From Pseudoalteromonas sp. H105 (GTDB lineage Bacteria > Pseudomonadota > Gammaproteobacteria > Enterobacterales > Alteromonadaceae), in assembly GCF_001469215.1 (NCBI RefSeq), contig NZ_LOFH01000011.1:1-64000 (forward strand): a stretch of 64,000 nucleotides of DNA. Reading direction: 5' to 3'. Both the position numbers and the translations under genes were made by a program. Under the pieces are notes generated by a model, which worked only from the letters and a program-made list of their open reading frames with translations, did not search any database and was not told where the DNA came from. Positions 9,534 through 18,938 of the stretch are shown here, piece after piece; positions within the stretch are counted from its first letter, which is position 1; every line of letters starts with the position of its first letter.

Positions 9534-9998
9534 ATGTTTAAACAATTTCTATTGGTACTCGCACTTTTCGTGACACCTTTAGCCATGGCCGATAAAGGCC
9601 CATTTGTGGGCGAAATTTCTACGGCACGCTTACTGGCTGATTATGAAAAGTTTAATAATGAATACACGGCGTATACTCCTTCAAAGGATGAACTAACGAA
9701 AATAAGCACGCTGAATGATAAAGATATTGTTGTTCTGCTTGGCACCTGGTGCCACGATAGCGAACGTGAAGTACCTCGGTTGCTTAAACTCATTGCGCAG
9801 TCGAAGGTTGCACTTAAAAGTTTAACTTTGGTTGCAGTGGGGTACGATAAGCGTGACCCACAAGGTATTGCACAGCAATACAACTTAAGATATACCCCAA
9901 CGATAATTGTGCTAGAGAACGGGAAAGAGATTACACGCATGATTGAAAAACCAAAGGTCTCATTAGCGAGCGACCTGGGTCAATTTAACTCATTGTAG
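9534..9998 (+). CDS. thioredoxin-fold periplasmic protein with one active-site Cys
   Basis: 154 aa from ATG 9534 (ribosome-binding site AAAGGA; the frame is open back to 9507 but without a site). Signal peptide at about residues 1-19 (ending PLAMA). The thioredoxin active-site position reads TWCHDSERE, so only the first Cys of CxxC is present; WC-x-DS is a known variant in a TlpA/thioredoxin subgroup. The cis-proline loop (RYTPTIIV) is present. It probably acts as a thiol reductase-like or peroxidase-like periplasmic protein. The start lies 24 bases after the GGDEF gene stop, so the two are probably co-transcribed. Confidence 0.82.
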   Translation: MFKQFLLVLALFVTPLAMADKGPFVGEISTARLLADYEKFNNEYTAYTPSKDELTKISTLNDKDIVVLLGTWCHDSEREVPRLLKLIAQSKVALKSLTLVAVGYDKRDPQGIAQQYNLRYTPTIIVLENGKEITRMIEKPKVSLASDLGQFNSL

Positions 9999-10066
9999 TA
10001 TGGTACACCCATTTCAAGTTAGGTTGGGTATGATTTTAAATAAGCATAAAGAGCGGTATCGTTAGT

Positions 10067-10660
10067 ATGTTCGGTCAAGTAATAGAATTAATTGATGAAG
10101 CAAATAGCCACGATCCTAATAAAGAGCAGTATAAAAACGTGATGTGGCCAAAAGAGCGATTATATTCAGAGCGCATGACAAACATGCTAGATCGCTTTAT
10201 GCCAAGCGCCGATGAGTTGATGTATATTGCTGTTCGTGGGCAGCACATTGAGCGATGGCAATCACCGCGCAGTGATTTTGCGCCAGGTAAACACGGTTAC
10301 TATCAATGGCGCACCGCACTGTATGGTTTTCATGCAGGTCGCGTTGTTGAACTGATGCAACAAGTTGGGTTCGAGGACCACGCATGCCAGCGAGTTTATA
10401 ACGCAGTGGCCAAAAAGCAGATAAAAGCCAACCCTGACAGCCAATTGGTCGAAGATATCGCAAGCCTCGTGTTTGTTGAACATTACATGCTGGCCTTCGC
10501 ACAAACAAAGCCAGATTATGATGAACAAAAGTGGATAGGTATTTTACAACGTACGTGGCAAAAAATGTCATCAACAGCCCATGATTTTGTGTTAGCCGGT
10601 AATATTACATTGCCAACGCCTTTAGTGCCTTTGATTGAAAAGGCACTGTCAGATAACTAA
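10067..10660 (+). CDS. DUF4202 family protein
   Basis: 197 aa, soluble. The sequence AVRGQHIERWQSPRSDFAPGKHGYYQWR and SLVFVEHYMLAF are characteristic of the DUF4202 family, an all-alpha cytoplasmic family with conserved His residues and an HD-like feel; its biochemical role is unknown. ATG at 10067. It is followed, convergently, by the DUF6671 gene. Confidence 0.85.
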   Translation: MFGQVIELIDEANSHDPNKEQYKNVMWPKERLYSERMTNMLDRFMPSADELMYIAVRGQHIERWQSPRSDFAPGKHGYYQWRTALYGFHAGRVVELMQQVGFEDHACQRVYNAVAKKQIKANPDSQLVEDIASLVFVEHYMLAFAQTKPDYDEQKWIGILQRTWQKMSSTAHDFVLAGNITLPTPLVPLIEKALSDN

Positions 10661-10706
10661 ATTAACCACTGTTCAGGCTAAACTATCAGTGTAAATAGGG
10701 GAATCT

Positions 10707-11504
10707 TCAAGGGTTGCAAAGCTGGCAATACGTTGGGTCCCCCTCGGTGTGTTTACTGGGCTCAGATAAGCTAAATTGACAGTGCTCACAGTGGCTTATA
10801 TACGTTTTAATTTGTTTGGTTGGTAGTGTACATTGAGCACATAAAAGCCCTGGCAGCGCCTTTTTAATTACAAAGTTTGCTGTGCCACACTCAGGGCATT
10901 TAGCGTTAAGCCGCCTTATTAAATCTTTTGTAGCGTTGACAATCATTGCTTGTCGTTGCGGGCTATACATGGCTCTTAGATCGGGTGTGATCTGCCCTGT
11001 GAGAGGCTTATGATGATTCAATCGCGCTTGTAATTGAGTCAAATTAAGCCCTTTTTCCAACGCATTAGGCAAGGATAATATCCAGTGCTGATTTTTAAAT
11101 TGCGAACACGTTTGTGCCACTGTTTCAGAGGTTGTGTGCTCATCAATAGTTAAACCGTGAGGAGCAAATGCGCCTGATGCTTGGGCATAAATAGCCGTGT
11201 TTGTACTTCGTTGATATAGGCATAATATTTCTGTGTTGTGAGTTATTAAGCCAAAATACGGGCCACTGGTAAAACTTCCTTCACTGCCAAGGCCAAATTC
11301 CGCATCACTGTTTTGGCATGCTTGTTTGGCTTTTATATATGCGGCTTGTTCTGGTGTGCATGTACGGGCGATTTCACCACTAAACGTACCTAGAGAGTCT
11401 GTATCAAAGGCATCAGTCTCGTCCACCTCATAACCCAAAGGGGCTAAAAGAGGGGCAATCAAGTGCCCTTTTTGGTGCTTTGTTGCAATAATGATTTGCG
11501 GCAT
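10707..11504 (-). CDS. DUF6671 family protein with C-terminal zinc ribbons
   Basis: 265 aa. The N-terminal domain (residues about 1-190) includes ATKHQKG and a GLGSEGSF stretch typical of DUF6671. The C-terminal 70 residues contain two Cys4 pairs, CPEC/CAQC and CEHC/CQLC, that should form a zinc ribbon. Function unknown. It lies just downstream of the decayed dabBA operon on the same strand. An intact copy next to decayed genes suggests it has its own use. Confidence 0.8.
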   Translation of the reverse strand: MPQIIIATKHQKGHLIAPLLAPLGYEVDETDAFDTDSLGTFSGEIARTCTPEQAAYIKAKQACQNSDAEFGLGSEGSFTSGPYFGLITHNTEILCLYQRSTNTAIYAQASGAFAPHGLTIDEHTTSETVAQTCSQFKNQHWILSLPNALEKGLNLTQLQARLNHHKPLTGQITPDLRAMYSPQRQAMIVNATKDLIRRLNAKCPECGTANFVIKKALPGLLCAQCTLPTKQIKTYISHCEHCQFSLSEPSKHTEGDPTYCQLCNP

Positions 11505-11575
11505 GTTTACTCGGCTCCAGCTATTTGGCTACGCCATGTACTTTTGTACAAACGTTCAATTTCATTGTTATCTCC

Positions 11576-12661
11576 TCAGCGAAATAAAGTTAACCAATTA
11601 TTATCTACGAGGTCTTTAATCATGTTGTGTTTTTGATAAATGGCAAAGATTGCATCACGCGGTGCAGCAATATAGACACTAAGTCGAAAGGGCTCATGCA
11701 TCCATTGGGTGCCATTGTGAAGAGATTGCATGGCTAAGCCCATACGTAAGTCGCCATCATTGCCTCAAATATAGCTATATTACTGCCAATCGCATTATGT
11801 AACACTTTGTTCCCATTACCGTACTTAAAGTTATCAGTCACTGATACATTATATTGGGTGTTAATCCAATTTGTAACGATCATGGGAGGGGTCATGATCA
11901 ATTCTAATAAACTAAACTCGTGTCATTTTGTCTTTGGTTGTCATGTAAAAAACTGCGGCCAGTCGTGCGCACGTTTTTGGTAAGCCAGATTGATTTGACT
12001 TGGTGATGCATGCGCTAAATCTGGGTCTATGTATTGCAAACACTCTTGTTGGGTGTTCGTAGCCATTGCGACATAGTCGGGTTGAGTGATGAATCATAAA
12101 GGGGGGGGGTCATCCGTTGTTATATTGTGTAAGGCAGCTACAAACTGGCAATCACTTGGCAATAGCAGCCTCGGCTTTGTAGTTGAATGCGTACTTTGGT
12201 TCGTTAAGTAATGACGCGAGTATACGCACATTTACTTCCACTATCTGTCCGCCACATGCACAGCAATCAAGTCCCGCAGCATGTAAGTTATTGGCACTTT
12301 GGCTACCGTGTCCTTCGAGTAGTATATTTTCTGCGTACTCAGTAAGCCCCATTGCATTAAGCACGGTCAGTTTTGTCATCAATACTCAGTTGGGTATTGC
12401 CTTTACTGAGTTGCCACTGAATGTTATGCGTGTGGTGATGCGGTGCCGTGATTGCTAAAAACGAGTTTTTTAATAGCTTAAGTGTATAGAGCCACCCTGT
12501 GGATTCGATCATTAAAATGCAGACGGGGCGGTTATTGACCAGTTTTGTCATGCTGCTCAATACTTATATTTATGGCCAGTGTTTGGGCTGCTTCCTGCAG
12601 ATGTTTATCGGTTATACTGCGCTGTTAATATTTTTTTGAATTGTGCAGCAGCCGTATTCAT
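11576..12661 (-). pseudogene. dabA: dabA remnant (DUF2309/UPF0753 inorganic-carbon transporter subunit)
   Basis: Read on the minus strand in several frames, the fragments line up in DabA order: start MNTAAAQFKKILTAQ (from 12661); ESTGWLYTLKLLKN; EGHGSQSANN, then HAAGLDCCACGGQ and EVNVRILASLLN, which is the DabA zinc site (His plus Cys pair); QFVAALHNITTDD; then TNWINTQYNVSVTD, YGNGNKVLHNAIGS and the tail LVDNNWLTLFR, ending near 11576. Intact DabA is about 800 aa; here only about 1.1 kb remains, with internal deletions and at least three frameshifts. Intact DabA pairs with DabB to drive bicarbonate uptake. Confidence 0.82.
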
Positions 12662-12694
12662 GATTTTGACTCCATTATCGTCACTATTTTAGTG

Positions 12695-12992
12695 TTAGCT
12701 TGTTGCATTAATTGGCAGGCGAATAGGCCATAGTTTTAACGTGAATCGGGTAAACCATTCATCAAGGTATAATCCAGCAAATAAGAGGGTTGAGAGGGCT
12801 TTTGCCTCAGGATGTTGACTTTGCTTTTGTAGTGCGTAGATCAGTCCAACAAGCGTAACAAAAAGCAAGATGGTCTAATTATCAGCTAGGCTGACAGCGC
12901 CACTGTGATCACTGAGATACCAAGCTAACCCAACAAGCATTGAGTACACGCTAAATCCCACTAACCAATGTGCGGCAGTTGGTGTGTGATTT
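12695..12992 (-). pseudogene. dabB: dabB remnant (NuoL-like proton-channel subunit), C-terminal part
   Basis: The minus strand gives PTAAHWLVGFSVYSMLVG, then after an in-frame stop LLFVTLVGLIYALQK and finally LFAGLYLDEWFTRFTLKLWP, the C-terminus typical of DabB/NuoL-like antiporter subunits. Only about 100 codons of a protein normally over 500 aa survive. It lies 33 bases before the dabA remnant on the same strand, the normal dabB-dabA order. Confidence 0.75.
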
Positions 12993-13002
12993 GGGGTATT
13001 GC

Positions 13003-13131
13003 GGCGGTTTATATTTTCGTTTACCGCAGTATCAGCGCATAACCGATGCTTATGAACTGTTTTATTCGATCACCGCCCAGTGGAAATTTGTTCCCGAGAG
13101 CTTAATGCGTCTATTAGCTAAAAGTGGCTAA
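13003..13131 (+). pseudogene. unidentified C-terminal gene fragment
   Basis: An open plus-strand frame, YFRLPQYQRITDAYELFYS, then AQWKFVPESLMRLLAKSG and a TAA at 13129-13131, begins abruptly beside the dabB remnant. It has normal protein composition but no start codon context and I do not recognise the family. It is probably the tail of a gene whose body was deleted when the dab operon decayed. Confidence 0.4.
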
Positions 13132-13191
13132 TTAACGAAGCGATTCATCCATACTGTGTCATTGCTTGATGTGACAGAAATAAACAGCCAT

Positions 13192-13428
13192 TTACTCTTG
13201 TGTTAGTGGCTGTTCTTTTTTGTGCACTTTTGCCAAAGTTTGCTTATCTACTTTGATTGAAAATACCGGTTCTACATTTTGTAAGCTCGTTGCTATTTGT
13301 GCTTTTAGTTGTAATTCCTGTGTGGTGCTTAACGCTTTCATAGTTTGTGCGGTTTGTTGCTTTATCTGTTTGTCTAATGCGATATCAGTAGGGCTAAGTA
13401 GTAATAAAGTCAGTAATAATGTGTTCAT
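13192..13428 (-). CDS. small exported hypothetical protein
   Basis: 78 aa from ATG 13428, chosen because AAGGAG lies 6 bases upstream; an ATG 6 bases earlier sits against the ribosome-binding site. Hydrophobic N-terminus (TLLLTLLLLSPTDIA) acts as signal peptide or anchor. The rest is Gln/Lys-rich and probably helical. No known family recognised. It follows the VOC gene at 13939 on the same strand after a 110-base gap. Confidence 0.55.
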   Translation of the reverse strand: MNTLLLTLLLLSPTDIALDKQIKQQTAQTMKALSTTQELQLKAQIATSLQNVEPVFSIKVDKQTLAKVHKKEQPLTQE

Positions 13429-13537
13429 TGTCATCTCCTTGTTTAGCTATAAATTAACTAACGTTGATGACAAAACGGTGTTTCTAATATGTCTACTTGG
13501 TTAAGCTTTCATGGTATTTCGATGAAGGGGTGGCGGT

Positions 13538-13939
13538 TCAGGCTTGGTATAGGCAAATTAACGTTCCTTCTATTGCTCTAACATACGCATAATGTTGCGT
13601 TTCTCTTAAGCTTGGCGGACAAAGTGGCTCAGCCCCAGCAAGGACTGCTCTATCGTAACTTTCATTCAGGTTTGTGCAGCTAAATTTAAGTTCAAAGCCT
13701 AGCGCAGGTTGCTTTGGGTGCGCGCGAATGTACCCCTGTTTAAAATGCGCTTGTGCATAGGGGTGTGTCGCAAACGCTATTTTTATATTGCCTGTAGAAA
13801 GTTCACCATATTCAGCATTTTCACTTAAAGAAAAAGTAACAAAACCAAATGCTTGGTAATAGAAATCTAAGGTTTCTTCAACGTCATCAACATAGATAAC
13901 TTGGCTCATTAACTCCATATACTGCTCACTGGTATTCAT
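13538..13939 (-). CDS. VOC-family (glyoxalase/bleomycin resistance-like) protein
   Basis: 133 aa. The first module MSQVIYVDDVEETLDFYYQAFGF and the C-terminal YVRAIEGTLICLYQ fit a VOC fold of two beta-alpha-beta-beta-beta units. Usual metal His/Glu positions are not all conserved, so it may bind a ligand rather than catalyse. The substrate is unknown. Confidence 0.8.
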   Translation of the reverse strand: MNTSEQYMELMSQVIYVDDVEETLDFYYQAFGFVTFSLSENAEYGELSTGNIKIAFATHPYAQAHFKQGYIRAHPKQPALGFELKFSCTNLNESYDRAVLAGAEPLCPPSLRETQHYAYVRAIEGTLICLYQA

Positions 13940-14013
13940 TTATCTTCTAAATAAAGCACAGTTTTAGCGCATTTGCGAAAAATAAAATACTAAACTATTA
14001 ATTTTATTCATAA

Positions 14014-14046
14014 AAAAACCTTGCGGGTTTACCCTGCAAGGTTTTT
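14014..14046. terminator. bidirectional terminator after der
   Basis: Stem AAAAACCTTGCGGG / CCCTGCAAGGTTTTT with one mismatch, A-rich on one side and T-rich on the other. It lies 22 bases downstream of the der stop. Confidence 0.85.
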
Positions 14047-14067
14047 AAATTGCGCACGAAAGCGCTA

Positions 14068-15531
14068 TTATTTGTTACGGTTTTCTTTACTAAACGCGCG
14101 GATCTTACGTTTTTGCGAAAGCGTCACTTTGTTTGTACGCCCAGCAAATGGGTTGTCGCCTTCTCTAAATTCAATTTTGATTGGCGTGCCCATAATTTTT
14201 AATGCTTTACGGTAGTAATTCATCAAATAGCGTTTGTAGCTATCAGGCAAATCGTGGACTTGGTTGCCGTGGATGACAATACGTGGTGGGTTGTAACCAC
14301 CGGCATGGGCATACTTAAGTTTAACACGACGGCCACGTACAAGTGGTGGCTGGTGGTCTGCTTGTGCCATGTCCATAATACGACGCAACATAGCAGTACT
14401 AATACGCTTAGTCGCTGACTCGTACGCTTCATCAATAGATTCAAATAAATGACCAACACCCGTGCCATGTAACGCAGAAATAAAGTGGATACGTGCAAAG
14501 TCAATAAAACCTAAACGACGATCAAGCTCTGATTTGATGCGATCTTTGACGTAGTTATCTAAGCCATCCCACTTGTTTACAGCAATTACTAATGAACGGC
14601 CAGAATTCAGTGCAAAACCAAGTAAGCTTAAGTCTTGATCTGAAATACCTTCGCGTGCATCAACAACAACCAATACGACGTTTGAATCTTCGATTGCTTG
14701 CAGTGTTTTTATTACTGAAAACTTTTCAACGACATCGCTTACTTTTTTACGTTTACGAACACCGGCGGTATCAATTAACACGTACTCTTTATCATTACGC
14801 GTCATGGGAATGTAAATCGAGTCACGAGTCGTACCCGGCATATCATAAACGATAACACGTTCTTCACCGAGTATGCGGTTGGTTAGTGTTGATTTACCAA
14901 CGTTAGGGCGACCAATTATCGCAAGCTTTACAGGCTTATCAGCAAACGCTTGTTGTTCTGCTTCACCGTCTTCTTCTGAATATAAATCAACGAGTTCGTC
15001 ATCATTGTCTTCACCGTCGTCATTCTCAGCACTGAGCTGAGCGATTACTGGCTGTAATGTGTGCTCAAGCAGCAAGGTAATACCACGGCCATGAGCTGCA
15101 GCAATATGGTGCACTTCACCGAGTGATAATTGGTAGAATTCAGCACAATTTGAATCTGCATCAATACCGTCAGTTTTATTGGCAACAACAAAGCTTTTCT
15201 TTTCTTGCTTACGTAAGTGATTTGCAATGGCTTGATCGGCAACCGTCATACCAACGCGGGCATCAACTAAGAATAATACGATATCGGCTTCTTCGATCGC
15301 GAGTAACGACTGATCGGCCATTTCGGTTTCAATGCCTTCTTCAGAACCATCAATACCGCCCGTGTCTACCACGATAAATTCATAGCCATCATAGTTAGCT
15401 TGGCCATATTTTCTATCTCGTGTTAGGCCTGGAAAATCGGCTACGAGTGCATCACGAGTACGTGTTAAACGGTTAAATAATGTGGATTTGCCCACATTGG
15501 GTCGCCCAACTAGAGCGATCACGGGAAGCAT
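14068..15531 (-). CDS. der: ribosome-associated GTPase Der (EngA)
   Basis: 487 aa, essential double-Era-like GTPase needed for 50S ribosomal subunit assembly. Two tandem G domains are visible, each with a Walker [10 protein letters not shown] (near residues 8 and 210), DTGG/DTAG switch II motifs, and NKTD/NKWD specificity motifs, followed by a C-terminal KH-like domain. The linker between the G domains (about residues 170-200) is long and very acidic ([20 protein letters not shown]). Last gene of the minus-strand housekeeping cluster, separated from bamB by a terminator-like hairpin. Confidence 0.97.
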   Translation of the reverse strand: MLPVIALVGRPNVGKSTLFNRLTRTRDALVADFPGLTRDRKYGQANYDGYEFIVVDTGGIDGSEEGIETEMADQSLLAIEEADIVLFLVDARVGMTVADQAIANHLRKQEKKSFVVANKTDGIDADSNCAEFYQLSLGEVHHIAAAHGRGITLLLEHTLQPVIAQLSAENDDGEDNDDELVDLYSEEDGEAEQQAFADKPVKLAIIGRPNVGKSTLTNRILGEERVIVYDMPGTTRDSIYIPMTRNDKEYVLIDTAGVRKRKKVSDVVEKFSVIKTLQAIEDSNVVLVVVDAREGISDQDLSLLGFALNSGRSLVIAVNKWDGLDNYVKDRIKSELDRRLGFIDFARIHFISALHGTGVGHLFESIDEAYESATKRISTAMLRRIMDMAQADHQPPLVRGRRVKLKYAHAGGYNPPRIVIHGNQVHDLPDSYKRYLMNYYRKALKIMGTPIKIEFREGDNPFAGRTNKVTLSQKRKIRAFSKENRNK

Positions 15532-15556
15532 AAACTACCTCTTTAAAAAACAACAA

Positions 15557-15579
15557 AAGGCTTCGCAGTGCGAAGCCTT
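15557..15579 (-). terminator. terminator/attenuator hairpin between bamB and der
   Basis: Perfect 10-bp stem AAGGCTTCGC / GCGAAGCCTT with a 3-base loop, followed on the minus strand by TTGTTGTTTTTT. It ends the bamB transcript and is a likely partial terminator before der. Confidence 0.75.
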
Positions 15580-15604
15580 ATAAAAATACATGTAGATTAG
15601 TATG

Positions 15605-16783
15605 TTAGTTAGGTATGGTTACCGCACTAACTTCACCATCTCGGGTGTATAAAATCAGTTTATCGTCTACAACAATGGGCTCAATAAAAAAGCCTGAGCT
15701 GTCAAAGTCTTCACGCGATACAAGCTCGCCTGATTCTTTATTTAGCCAGTGTAAGTTACCTTCTTGGTCACCTAACGCTAAATAATTTCCTGCTACCGCA
15801 GGCCCTGTTAAATACCAACCACGAAGGGCTGGCTGACTCCAGCGTTCAATGCCAGAGGTTTTATCTAATGCGTATACAACGCCATCACTATCAACAACAT
15901 AGATAGTTAATGCATCCATCGCTATTTCACGATAGCTACTGTATTCACGTTTCCACACTATATTACCAGAACGAATATCAACGGCTGCTAAGTTACCATT
16001 ATAGGCGATAGCATAGGCGTATGGGCCGCTAATGAGTGGACGAGTGTCAACGTCAACAAGGCGTTCAAACTCAGATGAACCTTTTGGTGTTGCTATTTCA
16101 GCACTCCATGCAGAATAGCCACTTTCAGAAATAAGCACGCTTAATTTGCCAGTTTCAAGGCCAACAAGCACGCCCCCATTCGCTACAGTCGGTGAACTTT
16201 GGCCGCGAAGTGTCAGTGGGGGTACTTCTTGCTCGTGACTCCAACGCTCTTCACCGGTATCAGGGTGAAGCGCAAGTAGTTTGCCCGAACCTAAATTAAC
16301 AAAAATTAAACCATCACCGGCAGCAGGAGCAGCAAGTATTTCACCAGGTACGTTTTTACGCCATACGACTTCACCGGTTTCTCGATCAAGCGCAATTAAA
16401 TAACCATGCTCTGAACCTACAAATAATTTGCCGTATGCTTGTAGTATACCACCAGACAATTTAGCACTGATATCACTTTCCCACGGCCAAAACGTTGAAT
16501 TATCACGAACGTCCGTATTCCAGATCGTGTCGCCAGTTTCCACTGAGAGTGCTTCAATATCACCGTCACGACTGGCAACAAAAACCTGATCTTTGTAGAT
16601 TGCTGGTGTTAAGCGTGAAAAATAATGTCCTACGCCATCACCAATGCTTTCTTGCCACACAACGTTCGTTTCAAATTGATTAACGATTTCAGGCAATACA
16701 AGTTCTTCTTCCTCATCACTTGATGAGCAACCGACCAGGGTCGCCATACATAAAGCAATACTTGCCGCTGTTAACTTTTTCAT
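15605..16783 (-). CDS. bamB: outer-membrane assembly lipoprotein BamB
   Basis: 392 aa. A lipoprotein signal ends in ATLVGC with the lipidated Cys at residue 19, followed by an acidic SSSDEEEE stretch. The rest is an eight-bladed PQQ-type beta-propeller, with repeated motifs such as VYALDKTSGIERW, LIALDRETGEVVWR and LLALHPDTGEERWS. BamB is the accessory lipoprotein of the BAM complex that inserts beta-barrel proteins. Only 9 bases follow yfgM, so they share a transcript. Confidence 0.96.
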   Translation of the reverse strand: MKKLTAASIALCMATLVGCSSSDEEEELVLPEIVNQFETNVVWQESIGDGVGHYFSRLTPAIYKDQVFVASRDGDIEALSVETGDTIWNTDVRDNSTFWPWESDISAKLSGGILQAYGKLFVGSEHGYLIALDRETGEVVWRKNVPGEILAAPAAGDGLIFVNLGSGKLLALHPDTGEERWSHEQEVPPLTLRGQSSPTVANGGVLVGLETGKLSVLISESGYSAWSAEIATPKGSSEFERLVDVDTRPLISGPYAYAIAYNGNLAAVDIRSGNIVWKREYSSYREIAMDALTIYVVDSDGVVYALDKTSGIERWSQPALRGWYLTGPAVAGNYLALGDQEGNLHWLNKESGELVSREDFDSSGFFIEPIVVDDKLILYTRDGEVSAVTIPN

Positions 16784-16792
16784 TGTAACCCC

Positions 16793-17413
16793 TTATGCCG
16801 CTGGGCTAGATACTGCTAAGTCATCGAGCTTGATTTGCAATAATGGGTTGTTTTCAAGGCCACCTGCATCGGCTGCTGTTTGATAAGCAACGCGTGCTTG
16901 CTCAGCATTACCTTGTGCTAAATGGATGTCACCTTTAATTTCAGCAACAGCCGCTTTGTATGCCTCATTTTGTGCTTTGTCTAATGTGGCTAATGCTTCA
17001 TCGTACTGCTTTTGTGCCACTTGTACTCGCGCTAAACGTGTTGTTGCCGTTGCTTTTAAGTCAGCATTGTCAACATTTGCAATAATCCAGCTTAACTTTT
17101 CGCTTGCTACGTCAAGTTGGCCTTGTTCTACCGCTTCTTTTGCAGCAACAAACGAGGCAAGCACACTGTAATTAGAGTCTTTATTTTCAGCAATAAATGT
17201 ATCGGCAGCGCCCAGTACTTCACCATTTTCTACTAGTTTTGTGTAAGCATCAGATGCGCTTTCTGCAGTCGTAATTTGGTTTTGGTTATACGCTTTCCAG
17301 CCATATAAGCCACCTAGACCAATAACAATACCGAGCGCAAGTGATACGCCATTTTCGCGGAAAAATCGTTTAATTGCTTCTGCTTGTTGTTCTTCTGTTG
17401 AATAAATATCCAT
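16793..17413 (-). CDS. yfgM: YfgM, SecYEG-associated periplasmic TPR protein
   Basis: 206 aa. Single N-terminal membrane anchor (about residues 23-42, GVSLALGIVIGLGGLYGW) preceded by a conserved EEQQAEAIKRFFRENG cytoplasmic helix, then periplasmic TPR-like helices (e.g. LARVQVAQKQYDEALATLD). E. coli YfgM binds PpiD at the Sec translocon and hands substrates to periplasmic chaperones, and also tempers RcsB. Gene order hisS-yfgM-bamB-der is the standard one. Confidence 0.94.
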   Translation of the reverse strand: MDIYSTEEQQAEAIKRFFRENGVSLALGIVIGLGGLYGWKAYNQNQITTAESASDAYTKLVENGEVLGAADTFIAENKDSNYSVLASFVAAKEAVEQGQLDVASEKLSWIIANVDNADLKATATTRLARVQVAQKQYDEALATLDKAQNEAYKAAVAEIKGDIHLAQGNAEQARVAYQTAADAGGLENNPLLQIKLDDLAVSSPAA

Positions 17414-17429
17414 TATTACCTCTAGTGTT

Positions 17430-18710
17430 TTAGCTTTGTACTAGCTCAGCTAAAAGCGTTTTAACTTGTTCTAATTCTAAGGTGACTTGTTCTTTACGTT
17501 CACGTAAATATTTAACCGTCACTACGCCTTGTTCTAATTCATCTTCACCGATAATCAGTGCTACAACCGCATCACTTTTATCTGCGCGTTTAAGCTGTTT
17601 TTTAAAGTTACCACCGCCAGCGTGAACCATGACTCTTAGTCCTGGAACATCAGCACGCAATTGTGCAGCAATAAGTGGGGCTTGAATACTTGCTTTGTCA
17701 CCCATTGCAGCCAAATATACATCAGCGTTGCGGCGAATGTCACCTACACACTCTAATGCTTGTAACAGTAATACCAGACGCTCAAGACCCATGGCAAAGC
17801 CAACAGCGGGTGATGCTTTACCACCTAGTTGCTCTACTAAGCCGTCATAACGACCGCCAGCACATACTGTGCCTTGCGCGCCTAGGCTGTCGGTAACCCA
17901 TTCAAATACTGTGCGGTTGTAATAATCTAAACCACGCACCAGTCGTTCATTTACCGTGTATATGACGCCAGCGGCGTCTAAACGTTCACATAAATTTTCA
18001 AAATGTTCTTTTGATTCAGCATCTAAATGTTCAGACAGTTTTGGGGCATTAATTAAAATAGCTTGAACATCTGGGTTTTTGCTGTCTAACACACGCAATG
18101 GGTTAGAATGCATACGGCGCTTAGAATCTTCATCTAGTACGTCAACATGCTGTTCTAAATAGCTAATTAGTGCATCACGATACTGTGCACGAGCTTCATT
18201 TGAACCCAGTGAGTTAAGTTCTAAGCGAACATGTTCACTGATACCAAACTGTTTCCATAACTGTGCAGTGAGTAAGATGACTTCCGCATCGATGTCGGCT
18301 GTTGCAATACCGAAGGTTTCTAGACCAAATTGGTGAAATTGACGATAACGGCCTTTTTGAGGGCGTTCGTGTCGGAACATTGGGCCCATATACCATAAGC
18401 GCTGCTCTTGGTTATACAGTAAACCGTTTTGGTTACCTGCACGCACACATACAGCAGTGCCTTCTGGGCGAAGGGTAAGGCTGTCGCCATTGTTATCAGC
18501 GAAGGTATACATTTCTTTTTCTACGATATCGGTTACTTCACCAATAGAGCGTTTGAAAAGATCGGTTGACTCAACAATTGGAAAACGAATTTCTTGATAA
18601 CCGAACGATGCGACTGTCTCGCGTAAGGTGCTTTCTACTTTCTGCCAAACTTGCGTGTCGCCCGGCAGACAATCATTCATTCCACGTATTGCCTGAATTT
18701 GTTTTGCCAC
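17430..18710 (-). CDS. hisS: histidine-tRNA ligase
   Basis: 426 aa class II aminoacyl-tRNA synthetase. Motif 2 is seen as [12 protein letters not shown], and the histidine-specific segment as [15 protein letters not shown]; motif 3 is in [13 protein letters not shown]. The C-terminal about 95 residues form the anticodon-binding domain. It charges tRNA-His with histidine. Start ATG gives the usual [13 protein letters not shown] beginning. Followed closely by yfgM (16 bases). Confidence 0.97.
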   Translation of the reverse strand: MAKQIQAIRGMNDCLPGDTQVWQKVESTLRETVASFGYQEIRFPIVESTDLFKRSIGEVTDIVEKEMYTFADNNGDSLTLRPEGTAVCVRAGNQNGLLYNQEQRLWYMGPMFRHERPQKGRYRQFHQFGLETFGIATADIDAEVILLTAQLWKQFGISEHVRLELNSLGSNEARAQYRDALISYLEQHVDVLDEDSKRRMHSNPLRVLDSKNPDVQAILINAPKLSEHLDAESKEHFENLCERLDAAGVIYTVNERLVRGLDYYNRTVFEWVTDSLGAQGTVCAGGRYDGLVEQLGGKASPAVGFAMGLERLVLLLQALECVGDIRRNADVYLAAMGDKASIQAPLIAAQLRADVPGLRVMVHAGGGNFKKQLKRADKSDAVVALIIGEDELEQGVVTVKYLRERKEQVTLELEQVKTLLAELVQS

Positions 18711-18782
18711 TGATAAATCCTAAAAACTGTATTTGCGCACAGGGGTGCGACAACAAAAATGCTAAAAATTGACCCGCTATTA

Positions 18783-18885
18783 TATACCCAAACCACCCCA
18801 AGATGCGAGCATCGTTGGAATTAAAAGCACTTTAGTCAAGGCGGTGATTGCAAACAATAGTGATTCTATTGCTAAAATTTAACCG
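18783..18885. repeat. partial MITE D copy (left end) between ispG and hisS
   Basis: TATACCCAAACCACC, then AAGATGCGAG, matches the left end of the MITE D copies at 25571 and 32144. Similarity runs for about 100 bases (TTGGAATTAAAAG, AATAGTG and TCTATTG stretches). The right end is missing. It contains an inverted pair AGGCGGT/ACCGCCT. It lies between the stop of ispG (18939) and the start of hisS (18710). Confidence 0.7.
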
Positions 18886-18938
18886 CCTCGCTGTAAAGGT
18901 AAACGGCAAACAAGCGAATTTGCCGCTATATACGGTAT

